Shown here: positions 47,007 through 55,787 of the stretch, piece after piece
Numbering within the stretch: position 1 is the first letter of the stretch
Layout: the number at the start of each line of letters is the position of its first letter
Origin: Pseudomonas citri
GTDB lineage: Bacteria; Pseudomonadota; Gammaproteobacteria; Pseudomonadales; Pseudomonadaceae
Direction: 5' to 3'
Assembly: GCF_025336485.1 (NCBI RefSeq)
Contig: NZ_JAODAB010000019.1
Span: forward strand, 52,121-116,120
Length of the DNA: 64,000 nt
The notes under the pieces: model-generated
Databases searched by the model: none
The model's input: the letters and a program-made list of their open reading frames with translations, nothing else
Told to the model about the DNA's origin: nothing
Program-made: the position numbers and the translations under genes

Positions 47007-48887
47007 ATGTTCCAATTCAGACGCAAAACATGGGCTTTGTTCCTGGTCTACATCGTAGGGGTCAGTGGCTATATCTACTATCTCCATGGCGAGACGCAAA
47101 AAATCCTGACGGACACTATCAATAGCAAGCTGCTGCATGCCGCACTGGGCGCCTCGGCCATCCTCGGCGACCGGTACCATGACAACCTGGTCGATAAACA
47201 ATCCAAATCGCCCGAGCAAGACTGGGACGCGATCCAGCGACTCTCCCGGTTCAACGAATCAATGGGCACCGCCTTCGTCTACAGCGTGATCAAACGCGCT
47301 GGAAAAGCCTATCTGGTCAGTTCCAGTGCATCGGCCGAAGAAATCCAGGAAGATAATTTCGTCCGTTTCTTCGACCCCTATCCGGACGCCAGCCAAGCGT
47401 TGCTCGACAGCTTCGAACGTAACGAACCCACCTGGATCGACTATTCGGATCATTGGGGTGATTTTCGCGCCGTCTTCGTGCCGATGAAATCGCAAGATGG
47501 CACGACTTATATCGCCGGTGCAGAAATGACGCTGGCGCAGTACAACCATCAACTCAAGCAGGAGTCGCTGCACCATATCATCCTCGCCCTGTTGATCTTT
47601 ATTGCCTTCAGCCTGTTGTTCGTCATCGATCTGGTACGCGTGCGCGCGCAACTTCAACAATTGATCAACGAGCGTCTATTGAATCAGGAAAAAGATGCCG
47701 CCGAGGATGCCAACCGCTCTAAAACCAGATTCCTGGCAACCATGAGTCATGAAATCCGCACCCCCATGCACAGCGTGATCGGCGCGACCGAGTTGCTGGC
47801 CAGGTCCTCACTGACACTCGAACAAAGCCGGCTACTGACAACGATTCATACCAGCGGGCGCACCTTGCTGTCGCTGATCGACAATATTCTCGACCTGGCA
47901 AAGATCGAGGCCGGCAAACTTCATCTGAGGCCCCGTGTATTCGAAATCAGGGAGCTGGTTTCATCCTGCATTGAAATAATCCGGCAAAACATTCAGGACA
48001 AACCGATCACCCTCCAAGCCGATGTTGATGCGCACATCCCACGCTGGGTCAAGACCGACGCCGATTGCCTGCGCCAGGTATTGATCAATTTGCTGGGCAA
48101 CGCGATCAAGTTCACCGAGGCCGGAACCGTGTCCCTCCAGGTCAAGATCAGCGGCCAAGGCCCCCAAGCCCGACTCGACTTCTCCATAAGCGATACCGGC
48201 ATAGGGATCCCCCCGGAACGTCAGGACAGCCTGTTCAAGCCTTTTGCACAATCAGGCCCCGTCAGCCCAGGCGTTAGCGGGAGCGGACTGGGTCTTTCGA
48301 TCTGTAAAAACCTGATCGAAGCCCAACAAGGCACCTTATCCTTTACCAGCCAGCCCGGCGTCGGCTCGACGTTTTCCTTCTCACTTCCCCTGACGCCGTT
48401 TTCCGCCGCGCAGATACCCGTCGACGAGGACCGTGCGGCCGCGAGCCTGGACCCATCCTTTGCCAAGGATTATCCCCTCGATGTTCTGCTCGTGGAGAAC
48501 CACCCCGTAAGCCAGAAAGTGGCCATGGCGATGCTGCAAGAATTGGGTTATCTGCCCACCCTTGCGTCAAACGGCCTGGAAGCGGTCAACCAATGCATGA
48601 CTTCGGTGCCAGAGATCATTTTCATGGACATCAACATGCCCGTCATGGATGGGCTGGAAGCCGTGCGCAAAATCCGCGAACTGCCCCTGGGCGAGACTTG
48701 CTATATCGTGGCTTTCACGGCGAGTGCTTTCTCGAACGAAATAAAACACTTCAGGGCCGCCGGAGCCGATGACGTTCTAACCAAGCCGGCGAACTTCCAG
48801 GCCTTGGCCCGAGTGCTCCAGCGCGCAGCCAACCACCGACAACAACACCCGACCGGCACGCCGGCCCTGGATGTCTCTATCGATTGA
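47007..48887 (+). CDS. hybrid sensor histidine kinase with C-terminal receiver
   Basis: 626 residues from the ATG at 47007, which has TGGAGG 9 bases upstream. Membrane segments at about 9-26 and 190-210 enclose a periplasmic sensor of about 160 residues. Then HisKA (FLATMSHEIRTPMHSVIGAT, H248), HATPase (NLLGNAIKFTEAG, GSGLGLSICKNL) and a receiver with the phosphoacceptor in IIFMDINMPVMDGLEAV. No Hpt domain is fused or adjacent, so it must pass phosphate to an unlinked Hpt protein. The layout is that of RocS/BvgS-like kinases. Divergent from the CDI operon; a regulatory link is possible but unproven. Confidence 0.88.
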   Translation: MFQFRRKTWALFLVYIVGVSGYIYYLHGETQKILTDTINSKLLHAALGASAILGDRYHDNLVDKQSKSPEQDWDAIQRLSRFNESMGTAFVYSVIKRAGKAYLVSSSASAEEIQEDNFVRFFDPYPDASQALLDSFERNEPTWIDYSDHWGDFRAVFVPMKSQDGTTYIAGAEMTLAQYNHQLKQESLHHIILALLIFIAFSLLFVIDLVRVRAQLQQLINERLLNQEKDAAEDANRSKTRFLATMSHEIRTPMHSVIGATELLARSSLTLEQSRLLTTIHTSGRTLLSLIDNILDLAKIEAGKLHLRPRVFEIRELVSSCIEIIRQNIQDKPITLQADVDAHIPRWVKTDADCLRQVLINLLGNAIKFTEAGTVSLQVKISGQGPQARLDFSISDTGIGIPPERQDSLFKPFAQSGPVSPGVSGSGLGLSICKNLIEAQQGTLSFTSQPGVGSTFSFSLPLTPFSAAQIPVDEDRAAASLDPSFAKDYPLDVLLVENHPVSQKVAMAMLQELGYLPTLASNGLEAVNQCMTSVPEIIFMDINMPVMDGLEAVRKIRELPLGETCYIVAFTASAFSNEIKHFRAAGADDVLTKPANFQALARVLQRAANHRQQHPTGTPALDVSID

Positions 48888-48937
48888 AGGGGGCTTCAAG
48901 GGGGGCGATGAGCCAGGTAAATGACTCTGCCCAAATG

Positions 48938-48986
48938 TATGGTGTCCCAGGGCAGGTTCGAACTGCCAACCTTCCCCTTAGGAGGG
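48938..48986 (-). repeat. attL: partial tRNA-Arg(CCU) copy
   Basis: 49 bp identical to 60431-60479; it carries the anticodon arm, T arm and acceptor 3' side with CCA, but no 5' half, so it is not a functional tRNA. Confidence 0.9.
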
Positions 48987-49079
48987 CCAATTTTAGGCTA
49001 ATAGACAAAGGGTAGAACCAGTGATTACGGGACTTACAGTCCGGTTGCGTCCGATAAAACAGCTCCGTATAGTGTTTTT

Positions 49080-49099
49080 TGCACCCACAATGCACCCAC
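49080..49099 (+). repeat. left integrase arm-site pair
   Basis: Two direct TGCACCCAC copies 11 bp apart (49080-49088, 49091-49099), immediately before the integrase start. The same pair with the same period occurs at 60366-60385 near the other end. Confidence 0.65.
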
Positions 49100-49108
49100 G
49101 GAGATCAG

Positions 49109-50320
49109 GTGAAAGAAAAGCTAACCGGGAAACTACTGTCATCCTTGGAAGTCACCGGCAAGGAGTACGAGGTCCACGATACCATCGTGATAGGCCTATA
49201 CGTACGTGTAACGGCGGCCGGGGCCAAGTCGTATATTGTCAGATGGGGACGCGCGCGCAAAAAAGCGTTGGGACGAGTCGGTATCCTTACACTCGACCAA
49301 GCCCGCCAAGAAGCGACTCAGTACTTATATGAAGCGCGCAAACACGGCGAGCCTCTGGCAGTCACTCACGGCCGGAAAGGTACTGCCCTCCCCTCGCTAC
49401 GCGAGTTCATCGACGACACCTATATGCCGTGGTTCAAAACTCACCACAAGGGCCATGAAAAAACGTTGCACACCCTGGACAACAATTTCGACACGATCAT
49501 GGCTCAGCGGATCGACGCAATCACCGGTCGCGATCTCGACCAGATTCGCACTACCTGGATGCAGACCGGCAACAAGCCCTCGACCGTCAACCGCAAAATG
49601 GGCTCAATCAGCGGCGTGTTTAGCCGGGCGGTAGAATGGGAGTACATCACAACCCACCCTGTGGCGAAGCTAAAGCAGCTAAAGGTCGATTCTATTGGAG
49701 TGGTGCGGTACTTGTCCGACGACGAGGATAAACGCTTGCGCTCGGCACTTGATGCACGCCAAGACGAAATGCGGCGTGAGCGTGAAAGTGCAAACAAATG
49801 GCGTGCAGACAGAGATCAAGAGCAGAAACCGAGCTTACTAGACCTGCATTTCACAGATCACTTAAAGCCGATGGTTATCGTCTCACTGAAAACGGGGATG
49901 AGACGCGGGGAATTATTTAACCTCAAATGGTCATCGGTAAATTTCGATACAAAGACCATAACTGTCACCGGTGATACTGCAAAGACCAGCGAAACCCGAC
50001 ACATTCAAATGAATACAGAAGTCGTTACGACCCTTAAAGAGTGGAAAAAGCAATCTACGTCCAACCACTATGTATTTGCAAACCGAGAAGGCGACCGCTT
50101 TGAGGACGTCAAAAGCGCATGGCTCAAACTACTCAAGCGTGCCCAGGTGATAGGCTTTCGGTGGCATGACATGCGACACGACTTCGCATCAAAGCTTGTG
50201 ATGGCCGGAGTGCCGCTCAACACGGTCCGCGATTTGCTAGGCCATGGGGATATAAAGACGACATTGTGTTACGCGCATCTGGCACCCGGAACTAAAGCCG
50301 CAGCTGTCGAGCTTATCTGA
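49109..50320 (+). CDS. int: tyrosine-type site-specific integrase
   Basis: Catalyses integration and excision of the island at the tRNA gene. 403 residues from a GTG at 49109, with GGAG about 8 bases upstream; codons further upstream fall in the arm repeats. N-terminal arm-binding domain, SAM-like core-binding domain (about 95-180), and the catalytic domain with the Arg in LKTGMRRGELFNLKW, the H-x-x-R in RWHDMRHDFASKLV, and GHGDIKTTLCYAHL ending with the nucleophile Tyr. Complete, so the island may still be mobile. Confidence 0.94.
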   Translation: MKEKLTGKLLSSLEVTGKEYEVHDTIVIGLYVRVTAAGAKSYIVRWGRARKKALGRVGILTLDQARQEATQYLYEARKHGEPLAVTHGRKGTALPSLREFIDDTYMPWFKTHHKGHEKTLHTLDNNFDTIMAQRIDAITGRDLDQIRTTWMQTGNKPSTVNRKMGSISGVFSRAVEWEYITTHPVAKLKQLKVDSIGVVRYLSDDEDKRLRSALDARQDEMRRERESANKWRADRDQEQKPSLLDLHFTDHLKPMVIVSLKTGMRRGELFNLKWSSVNFDTKTITVTGDTAKTSETRHIQMNTEVVTTLKEWKKQSTSNHYVFANREGDRFEDVKSAWLKLLKRAQVIGFRWHDMRHDFASKLVMAGVPLNTVRDLLGHGDIKTTLCYAHLAPGTKAAAVELI

Positions 50321-50331
50321 ATTTACTAGGC

Positions 50332-50874
50332 TTATGGTTTCGCCTCTATCATCTTCAGATATTCGCCAAAAGATACCGATACAGACTTATTTTTAATTCG
50401 AAATTCGGCATAGTCCTCGAGCGACGGCATCAACCGATTGATCGTATCCAGATCAACTTCTGGAATTCTATACTTGCTGGTGTATTTGATAACACCTTCC
50501 GACTTTGGAAAGATCTCAGTATTTCCAGAAAATACATCCGGCGACCACAGAATGGCATCGACAATCTTGTGGTCCTTCGGGCTCAATGCATCGCCTGCTA
50601 AAAAGAAAGTCCGCAGTTTCTTGAGGATCGGCTCATCAGGTGAATGAGCCAACTGCAAAGCTTCTAGCAACCTCCAATCCCCACCATTCAAAACACGCTC
50701 GTCGACATCTACATCGACTTCTTGAACCTTGAATTTCGCCGCAGCTTCGAGAATCAAATCCTCAAGTACACGAGTTGAGGTTTTCTTCATCGCATTCGCC
50801 AACCCTTCAAGACAAGCCTTTGAGGTCGCGCTAACGCGCAGGTGAATTGTCTCTGCTTTCTTCCTAACTGCCAT
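50332..50874 (-). CDS. unknown protein with ribbon-helix-helix-like N-terminus
   Basis: 180 residues from the ATG at 50872-50874; the frame runs 47 codons further upstream but those cross the operator repeats. The N-terminal 50 residues (AVRKKAETIHLRVSATSKAC, LEGLANAMKKTSTRVLEDLI) look like an Arc/MetJ-type DNA-binding fold, and the rest matches nothing I know. Convergent with the integrase gene (12-bp gap) and divergent from the HTH gene across 153 bp with two TGTGG-N2-CCACA sites, so it may repress both. Confidence 0.6.
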   Translation of the reverse strand: MAVRKKAETIHLRVSATSKACLEGLANAMKKTSTRVLEDLILEAAAKFKVQEVDVDVDERVLNGGDWRLLEALQLAHSPDEPILKKLRTFFLAGDALSPKDHKIVDAILWSPDVFSGNTEIFPKSEGVIKYTSKYRIPEVDLDTINRLMPSLEDYAEFRIKNKSVSVSFGEYLKMIEAKP

Positions 50875-50955
50875 CGTCGAATTCCAGACGTCTGTGGATT
50901 TCAGCAAGGTTGCCACATCACACACGGACACACAACGAAAACGTGTTGACACAAA

Positions 50956-50984
50956 TGTGGCACCACATTTAATGTGGCACCACA
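50956..50984. promoter_or_regulatory. tandem operator TGTGG-N2-CCACA
   Basis: Two identical 12-bp dyads at 50956-50967 and 50973-50984, 17 bp apart, between the divergent ribbon-helix-helix-like and excisionase-like genes. Confidence 0.6.
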
Positions 50985-51027
50985 GACGCGACATCCCGTT
51001 GCGTCCTGAAGCCACAAAGGCCGCTTG

Positions 51028-51228
51028 ATGAACAAAAATAGCTCCTTGGACCCGATATCAGTCGGGGTGGACGATGCCGCACGCTTGATTGGCGTTGCTC
51101 GATCCATGTTTTACGAAATGATTGCTAACGGGGAGATCCACACGTTCAAGCTGGGGAGACGGAGGTTGGTGAGGGTAAAAACCCTAGAGGCTTTCATCAA
51201 ACGACAGGCTCAGGAAAACGGCCGATGA
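51028..51228 (+). CDS. excisionase-like helix-turn-helix protein
   Basis: 66 residues from the ATG at 51028. The sequence VDDAARLIGVARSMFYEMIA followed by NGEIHTFKLGRRRLVRVKTL and EAFIKRQ is the winged-helix pattern of excisionase-family (AlpA/Xis) proteins: helix-turn-helix, then a two-strand wing. In an integrative element it probably directs excision or activates the integrase. Its stop overlaps the start of a 43-residue frame. Confidence 0.8.
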   Translation: MNKNSSLDPISVGVDDAARLIGVARSMFYEMIANGEIHTFKLGRRRLVRVKTLEAFIKRQAQENGR

Positions 51229-51356
51229 GCCTCCGCATAGTTGATTTCACTGGAAACGTACTCGGCATCTTGGTGCTACCAGGAACCATCCTATTAGCAG
51301 ATTTGGAAGCCCTTCGGCGCCTCGGCGCTCACAGAATTGAGGTAGTAACCCACTAA
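51225..51356 (+). CDS. small coupled frame of unknown function
   Basis: A 43-codon frame beginning MSLRIVDFTGNVLGILVLPG and ending VVTH. Its ATG overlaps the TGA of the preceding gene as ATGA, which suggests translational coupling. No family recognised; the short hydrophobic stretch is too brief for a clear membrane helix. Confidence 0.4.
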   Translation: MSLRIVDFTGNVLGILVLPGTILLADLEALRRLGAHRIEVVTH

Positions 51357-51440
51357 GGTTGCTCAGGGACTGTTTGATTGAAGGTGGGAATGCGACGGAC
51401 GTGAATAGCGACCTTAACGTTTAAGGTCGCTGTTGATGGT

Positions 51441-52103
51441 CTAGCTCTGAGACGTTGAGCAGCCGAGCTCTTTTTTGATTCTATAAACCGTGGCCTCCCC
51501 GACATTCGCAGCTTCGGCTATCTCTTTGACTGTCATGTTTGAAGCCGATTGACCTTTGAGAAGCTTTTCAACCCGCTGCCATTTCTCAATGCTCTTCCGT
51601 TTCCCTACCGCTTTCCAAGAAGGATCTGCCGCTCTCTTGTTCGCAATACCCTGCCTAATCCGTTCGACACGTTTTTCTTGATCAAGGCGAGCCATCGTCG
51701 CCATTAAATCGATGAGCATGTTATTGATTACATGCATTACAGAGCCTGCAATGTCGCTGCGACCGTTGAGGCCTCCATCCAGATGCTCCCAGCTAGTAGG
51801 CAAGTCGGCCACTACCAACCTCAAACCTTTTGAATTAATCGTCCCCTTAAGGGTTTCCCAATCCGCTTGGCTGAGCCGGGAAAGGCGATCTACTGATTCA
51901 ACACACAAAACTTCCCCTGGCTCCGCACTGGTCAACAGCCTGTGGAGTTCAGGCCGTTGCAATTTGGTACCAGAAAAATTGTCGGCATAGACCCCGGCCA
52001 CTACATAATTTCGGCTGGCTGCAAAAGCCATCAAAGAAACACGGGCCCGGTTCGCATCCTGATCTTTTGTAGACGCTCGCAGATATAGGTGTGCAAGGAC
52101 CAT
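51441..52103 (-). CDS. serine recombinase (resolvase/invertase family)
   Basis: 220 residues. Catalytic domain with Ser11 in LYLRASTKDQDANRAR, the arginine-bearing VESVDRLSRLSQADWETL and an E-helix (about 115-150, including MLIDLMATMARLDQEKRVER). The C-terminal HTH is seen in MTVKEIAEAANVGEATVYRIKKEL. Two AT-rich dyads lie 40-85 bp upstream and could be its binding sites. A second recombinase besides the tyrosine integrase is unusual for so small an island; it may be an inserted or stabilising module. Confidence 0.88.
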   Translation of the reverse strand: MVLAHLYLRASTKDQDANRARVSLMAFAASRNYVVAGVYADNFSGTKLQRPELHRLLTSAEPGEVLCVESVDRLSRLSQADWETLKGTINSKGLRLVVADLPTSWEHLDGGLNGRSDIAGSVMHVINNMLIDLMATMARLDQEKRVERIRQGIANKRAADPSWKAVGKRKSIEKWQRVEKLLKGQSASNMTVKEIAEAANVGEATVYRIKKELGCSTSQS

Positions 52104-52142
52104 ACAGAAACACTCTCATTAAGACATGTAAGCAGATAGATC

Positions 52143-52159
52143 AATGATAATCTATCATT
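52143..52159. promoter_or_regulatory. palindrome upstream of the serine recombinase gene
   Basis: AATGATA-N3-TATCATT, a perfect 17-bp dyad 40 bp before the gene. A weaker TATC-N5-GATA dyad follows at 52174-52186. Candidate recombinase or repressor sites. The rest of 52104-52469 is AT-rich and shows no gene. Confidence 0.45.
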
Positions 52160-52407
52160 TGGCTTTCTGCCAATATCTATTTGATAGCGCCCCTTACAGT
52201 TCCAGCAATTCTCTTAAAGGTAGACTCAAATGATTGAGTAAAAGGCAAGCTTCGAGACAGGCTCTACGGCTAAATGAGGATTTGCGCTCGACAATGATTG
52301 TCTGCGCTCAGGTAAATGATGCGTGCATTCTGTGAATTGGCGGCTATGAGCCGTATTCCGCGAAGAGTACAACGACAATGGACAAGCTATGTCATAAGGG
52401 GAAAACA

Positions 52408-52433
52408 AGGCCCGGGGGGCGATCCCCCGGGCT
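52408..52433 (-). terminator. terminator of the restriction-modification gene
   Basis: GC-rich stem, GCCCGGGGG with CCCCCGGGC and a 4-6-nt loop, 37 bp beyond the stop; the minus-strand tail is CTTGTTTTCC. Confidence 0.6.
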
Positions 52434-52469
52434 TACGGCTAAGGCTTAGTAACAAAAACTCGTCAAAGC

Positions 52470-55085
52470 TTAATCCTCATCATCACTACTCAAGTCTTCG
52501 CTCTCCAGCCCGATAAGCGGGGAGTTCAAAATCGCTTTTTTATCTTCTGCTGGCCATATTTGGTTAAAAGCTAGTACTGAGGCATTAATAGACTTTGCCC
52601 ACACTTCAACCGAGCTCCGTACTGCCATTCTCTCTTCCAGAGAAGGCACCGGCACCAAGACATTTTTTATCTGATCAATAGTAAGCTTGCCATAGCTAGT
52701 ACCACCCGACTCCGTCCAAAACTGAAGACGGCAGCGCTCAGTCCTTAACGCTTGAAATATCCACTCTATCGGATAAAGCTCAGATTGGTCGGGTTTCTCT
52801 CTCACAATGGCAACGCCATCGGCACTCGCATAAACATTATTCTGTTCGTACGTATAAAAACCTATATTTCGTCTCTCAGGACGAACTAAGCCTACAACAA
52901 TATCATTTTTATTTACTTTGTAACCCTTATTTGTTTTCCTTACTTCAACTTGCCACTTTTTCTCACTGTCTTTGAGCACTACCATACCTTCGACAGCGCG
53001 AATATCCTGCCCCTCAATCAAGTGCATATTCTCACCGACTGGAACATCAAACTCCTCAACTCTGTCTAAAACTTCGGCTATTTCAGATAGCCGAACATAC
53101 TCGCCTTCTGTAATAGCGCGAGTATTAGAAAGAGCTTTTCTTGAGAGCCTTCTAGGCTTCATATCTAGCATCGGATGAGACAAAATATCGCCGACGCGCG
53201 CGCCATCCCAATCTGGAGCCAATGGGTCATTTAGATATTTTATAAATTTTAGAAAGTTATTTCTGACGCGCGTAAAATCCGTATCGATAACAACATCATT
53301 ATCTTTGTCTCGAACTTCAAGACCAGTATCATTGTCGCGCAAAGGGATAGTAAAAAAGCCTTTCCCAAGTTTATAACCAACTTTCCTTACCAACTCGGTA
53401 TGTATAGGATAGTTCCCATAATCCACAGAATCAGTCGCACCCTCTTCTTTTTTGTAAGCAAAGAGAATATTTGATCGAAGGTCTGCCTCCGACTTTAGAA
53501 AAATACGTCGTGGAAGCTCAACTAGCCCAAGAATTTTGAACTTCTCCAAAATCCATTGCCGTACATAACCGTAGCTAGCAGTACAAAGATAACCCTCAGG
53601 AAGAATAATACCCATTCTTCCTTTTTCTGCTAATAACTTCCAGCAACGCTCAATAAAAAGAATTCCGAGCTGTTGAGACGGGAGAACTTCTTTGGTCTTA
53701 ATCCACTGCCCATCCTTGATTACCCACAGATGCCCCAGATCATATTTTTCAAGCACATTAGATCGAGTTTCAACTGTTCGCGATCCAAACGGCGGGTTAC
53801 AAAAAGCAATATCCATTGACTCTGACCAAAGATAATGCTCCTCAATGGTATCTTTGTCATACAAATTAGTTTGCCCATCTTTGTTCAGAATCATATTAAT
53901 AACCGCAAGCTCATATGCTTGCGGGTCTTTATCTGATCCAAAGACTCTGTTAATCACCTGACCGTCATTATGCTTAAATCGATATTGCATCGTCGCAGTC
54001 AGAAAATCAGCTGTACCCATAGCCGGATCAGCAATCTTATCGTTAGGACCTGGACGAAGGATTTCAACCATACAATTTATTAACGTCAATGGCGTGAAAA
54101 ACTGATCAAGATCCTTTTTGAACACAGCTGGAACAAACGTCATGAATACTTGCTGCATGGAATCACTTGATGAGTTCAGAAGATCCAGTCCTTGAACCTT
54201 TTCAATGATTTCACGCATAGGCTTTTCGTCTAGGATATTAACAGAGCCATTACCAAATATAGACTTGGCCTTGGAATATATGCGCGCAGTTCGCGAATAA
54301 ATATCCCTGACTCGAGTCATAAAATCAAAATCCGCGCCATGAGCAACTTGAAGAACTAGATCATCGCCTGTTTCTTTAGCATCTTTTTCATCTACGTACT
54401 TCGCGAGTAGAAGCTTTACTGTTTCACGATATCGAGTCGCATCATCATTTATATGATTAGATCTCAGAATATTAGCGATATCCATCAAAGTTGCTGAGAT
54501 ATCCTCAGGCTTGATAAGATTTTTATATTTAAGACGAGCGTATTTATAGACATGCCCATAAACCGGTATATTACCAAGCTCATCTTTTGTGATCAAAGTT
54601 GAGCCATCCTCAATCTTTTTTACATACAGATGGCGGTTTGTATCATCCCAATAAACACCATACGCCAAGGACTTATCAATTTGCCTAAGTGCAGGCTCTA
54701 ATTGAAATGATACCGCAGATTTCTTCGACTTACTCTCACGCTTTATTTCCGCAACGAGAAGAATGTGTTTATTACGCTCAGGATCTGAAAGCGACCGTGC
54801 CTCAAGTACGGGCAAATCGTAAACTACAATATCCGCTCTTAATGAATTTCGGCCGTCATTTCCTAGGCGCTTGATTACGACAGTTTCACATTCAAAATGG
54901 CTTTTTGGATATTTTTTAAGCAATAGATACTTTATACACTCAATGCGTCTGGCCTCTTCAGATACTGTCAGGCCGTCTTTTGCAAAGTACGTAGCGCCGA
55001 GCTGGCCACGGATGGGGCATACTAAATTCGCATTGAGCGTCATAACATTCTCTACACTTATCAATTCATCTAGGCAGTTCAGCAT
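52470..55085 (-). CDS. single-chain restriction-modification enzyme (nuclease, N6-adenine methylase, target recognition)
   Basis: 871 residues from the ATG at 55085; an in-frame ATG at 55043 has a better ribosome site (GAGA). An N-terminal type I R-subunit-like nuclease with D85 (SLRADIVVYD) and E103-x-K105 (LLVAEIKRES) is followed by a HsdM-like helical part, motif X (DQFFTP, 318-322), motif I DPAMGTADFL (from 343) and catalytic NPPF (420-423). The last 250 residues look like an HsdS-type target-recognition domain. No helicase motor is present, so it resembles type IIG enzymes. Motif I has Ala where Gly is usual. Strongly AT-rich; part of the island. Confidence 0.8.
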   Translation of the reverse strand: MLNCLDELISVENVMTLNANLVCPIRGQLGATYFAKDGLTVSEEARRIECIKYLLLKKYPKSHFECETVVIKRLGNDGRNSLRADIVVYDLPVLEARSLSDPERNKHILLVAEIKRESKSKKSAVSFQLEPALRQIDKSLAYGVYWDDTNRHLYVKKIEDGSTLITKDELGNIPVYGHVYKYARLKYKNLIKPEDISATLMDIANILRSNHINDDATRYRETVKLLLAKYVDEKDAKETGDDLVLQVAHGADFDFMTRVRDIYSRTARIYSKAKSIFGNGSVNILDEKPMREIIEKVQGLDLLNSSSDSMQQVFMTFVPAVFKKDLDQFFTPLTLINCMVEILRPGPNDKIADPAMGTADFLTATMQYRFKHNDGQVINRVFGSDKDPQAYELAVINMILNKDGQTNLYDKDTIEEHYLWSESMDIAFCNPPFGSRTVETRSNVLEKYDLGHLWVIKDGQWIKTKEVLPSQQLGILFIERCWKLLAEKGRMGIILPEGYLCTASYGYVRQWILEKFKILGLVELPRRIFLKSEADLRSNILFAYKKEEGATDSVDYGNYPIHTELVRKVGYKLGKGFFTIPLRDNDTGLEVRDKDNDVVIDTDFTRVRNNFLKFIKYLNDPLAPDWDGARVGDILSHPMLDMKPRRLSRKALSNTRAITEGEYVRLSEIAEVLDRVEEFDVPVGENMHLIEGQDIRAVEGMVVLKDSEKKWQVEVRKTNKGYKVNKNDIVVGLVRPERRNIGFYTYEQNNVYASADGVAIVREKPDQSELYPIEWIFQALRTERCRLQFWTESGGTSYGKLTIDQIKNVLVPVPSLEERMAVRSSVEVWAKSINASVLAFNQIWPAEDKKAILNSPLIGLESEDLSSDDED

Positions 55086-55190
55086 CGAAGCTATGCTTTG
55101 ATGCCTACCCCTTAAAGGCTCGTATACTACCTAAAATTGCGATGAACAGCCACATATTGTGCTAAGCAATGTTACGACAAACTTTAAAAT

Positions 55191-55787
55191 TTATGGACGC
55201 TCGCCTAACACATCATGGTTCGACGTCGGCGTGATTGCAGGAGGAAATAACTCAGTAACATCATTAACCAGGTCAGCAGGAAGATCATTGATATACTTCC
55301 AATGATCAACAATCCCACGCACCTTAACTAAAGTAATATGCTCCACATCAAGCATATGCTTCATTAATTCAAGTGTCTTAACAGTTTTAATGTCAAATAT
55401 TTTAGCAAGGGATCGCATATCTCTATCATCTGTCACTACAGGTAATTTCAATATATATCCGTATGCGAGATAAGTGGCGTCCACCTTGGAAGGACCGGGA
55501 TGGTCGCTAAGTACGAACTCCCATATATATGAAAGCGCATCGAGCATTTCTTTTTTTTGCTTCCGGGATATCGAAGGAGTGAATTTCCTCTCAAGGACAT
55601 GCTCCTCTTCAAGCGCCCAAAAAAACTTGTGCGTCAACCGATGACTAGCCTCAATCTCCATTCCCGTCTCAGCCAAAACATAAAGACAAGTCGGATCGGG
55701 CCCAAACTCCACCGCAAGAAATGGGCGGATATTTTGGGCTAGCCGCAGATAACTGTTGGTGTCTACCAGCATTTTAGACTGTGGCAT
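55191..55787 (-). CDS. PIN-domain toxin-like protein
   Basis: 198 residues from the ATG at 55787; alternative starts at 55817 and 55772. The PIN ribonuclease acidic residues are D9 (KMLVDTNSYLRLA), D103 (KVDATYLAYG) and D120/D121/D123 (VVTDDRDMRSLAKIF), the same pattern as VapC-like and DUF4411 proteins. It overlaps the end of the Xre-ImmA gene by 14 bp. That pairing is a predicted type II toxin-antitoxin arrangement, with the PIN protein as RNA-cutting toxin. Confidence 0.72.
   Translation of the reverse strand: MPQSKMLVDTNSYLRLAQNIRPFLAVEFGPDPTCLYVLAETGMEIEASHRLTHKFFWALEEEHVLERKFTPSISRKQKKEMLDALSYIWEFVLSDHPGPSKVDATYLAYGYILKLPVVTDDRDMRSLAKIFDIKTVKTLELMKHMLDVEHITLVKVRGIVDHWKYINDLPADLVNDVTELFPPAITPTSNHDVLGERP

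Noticed and set aside
48938..48986. Second functional tRNA-Arg(CCU)
   Set aside because: Only the 3' portion is present; the D arm and 5' acceptor strand are missing.
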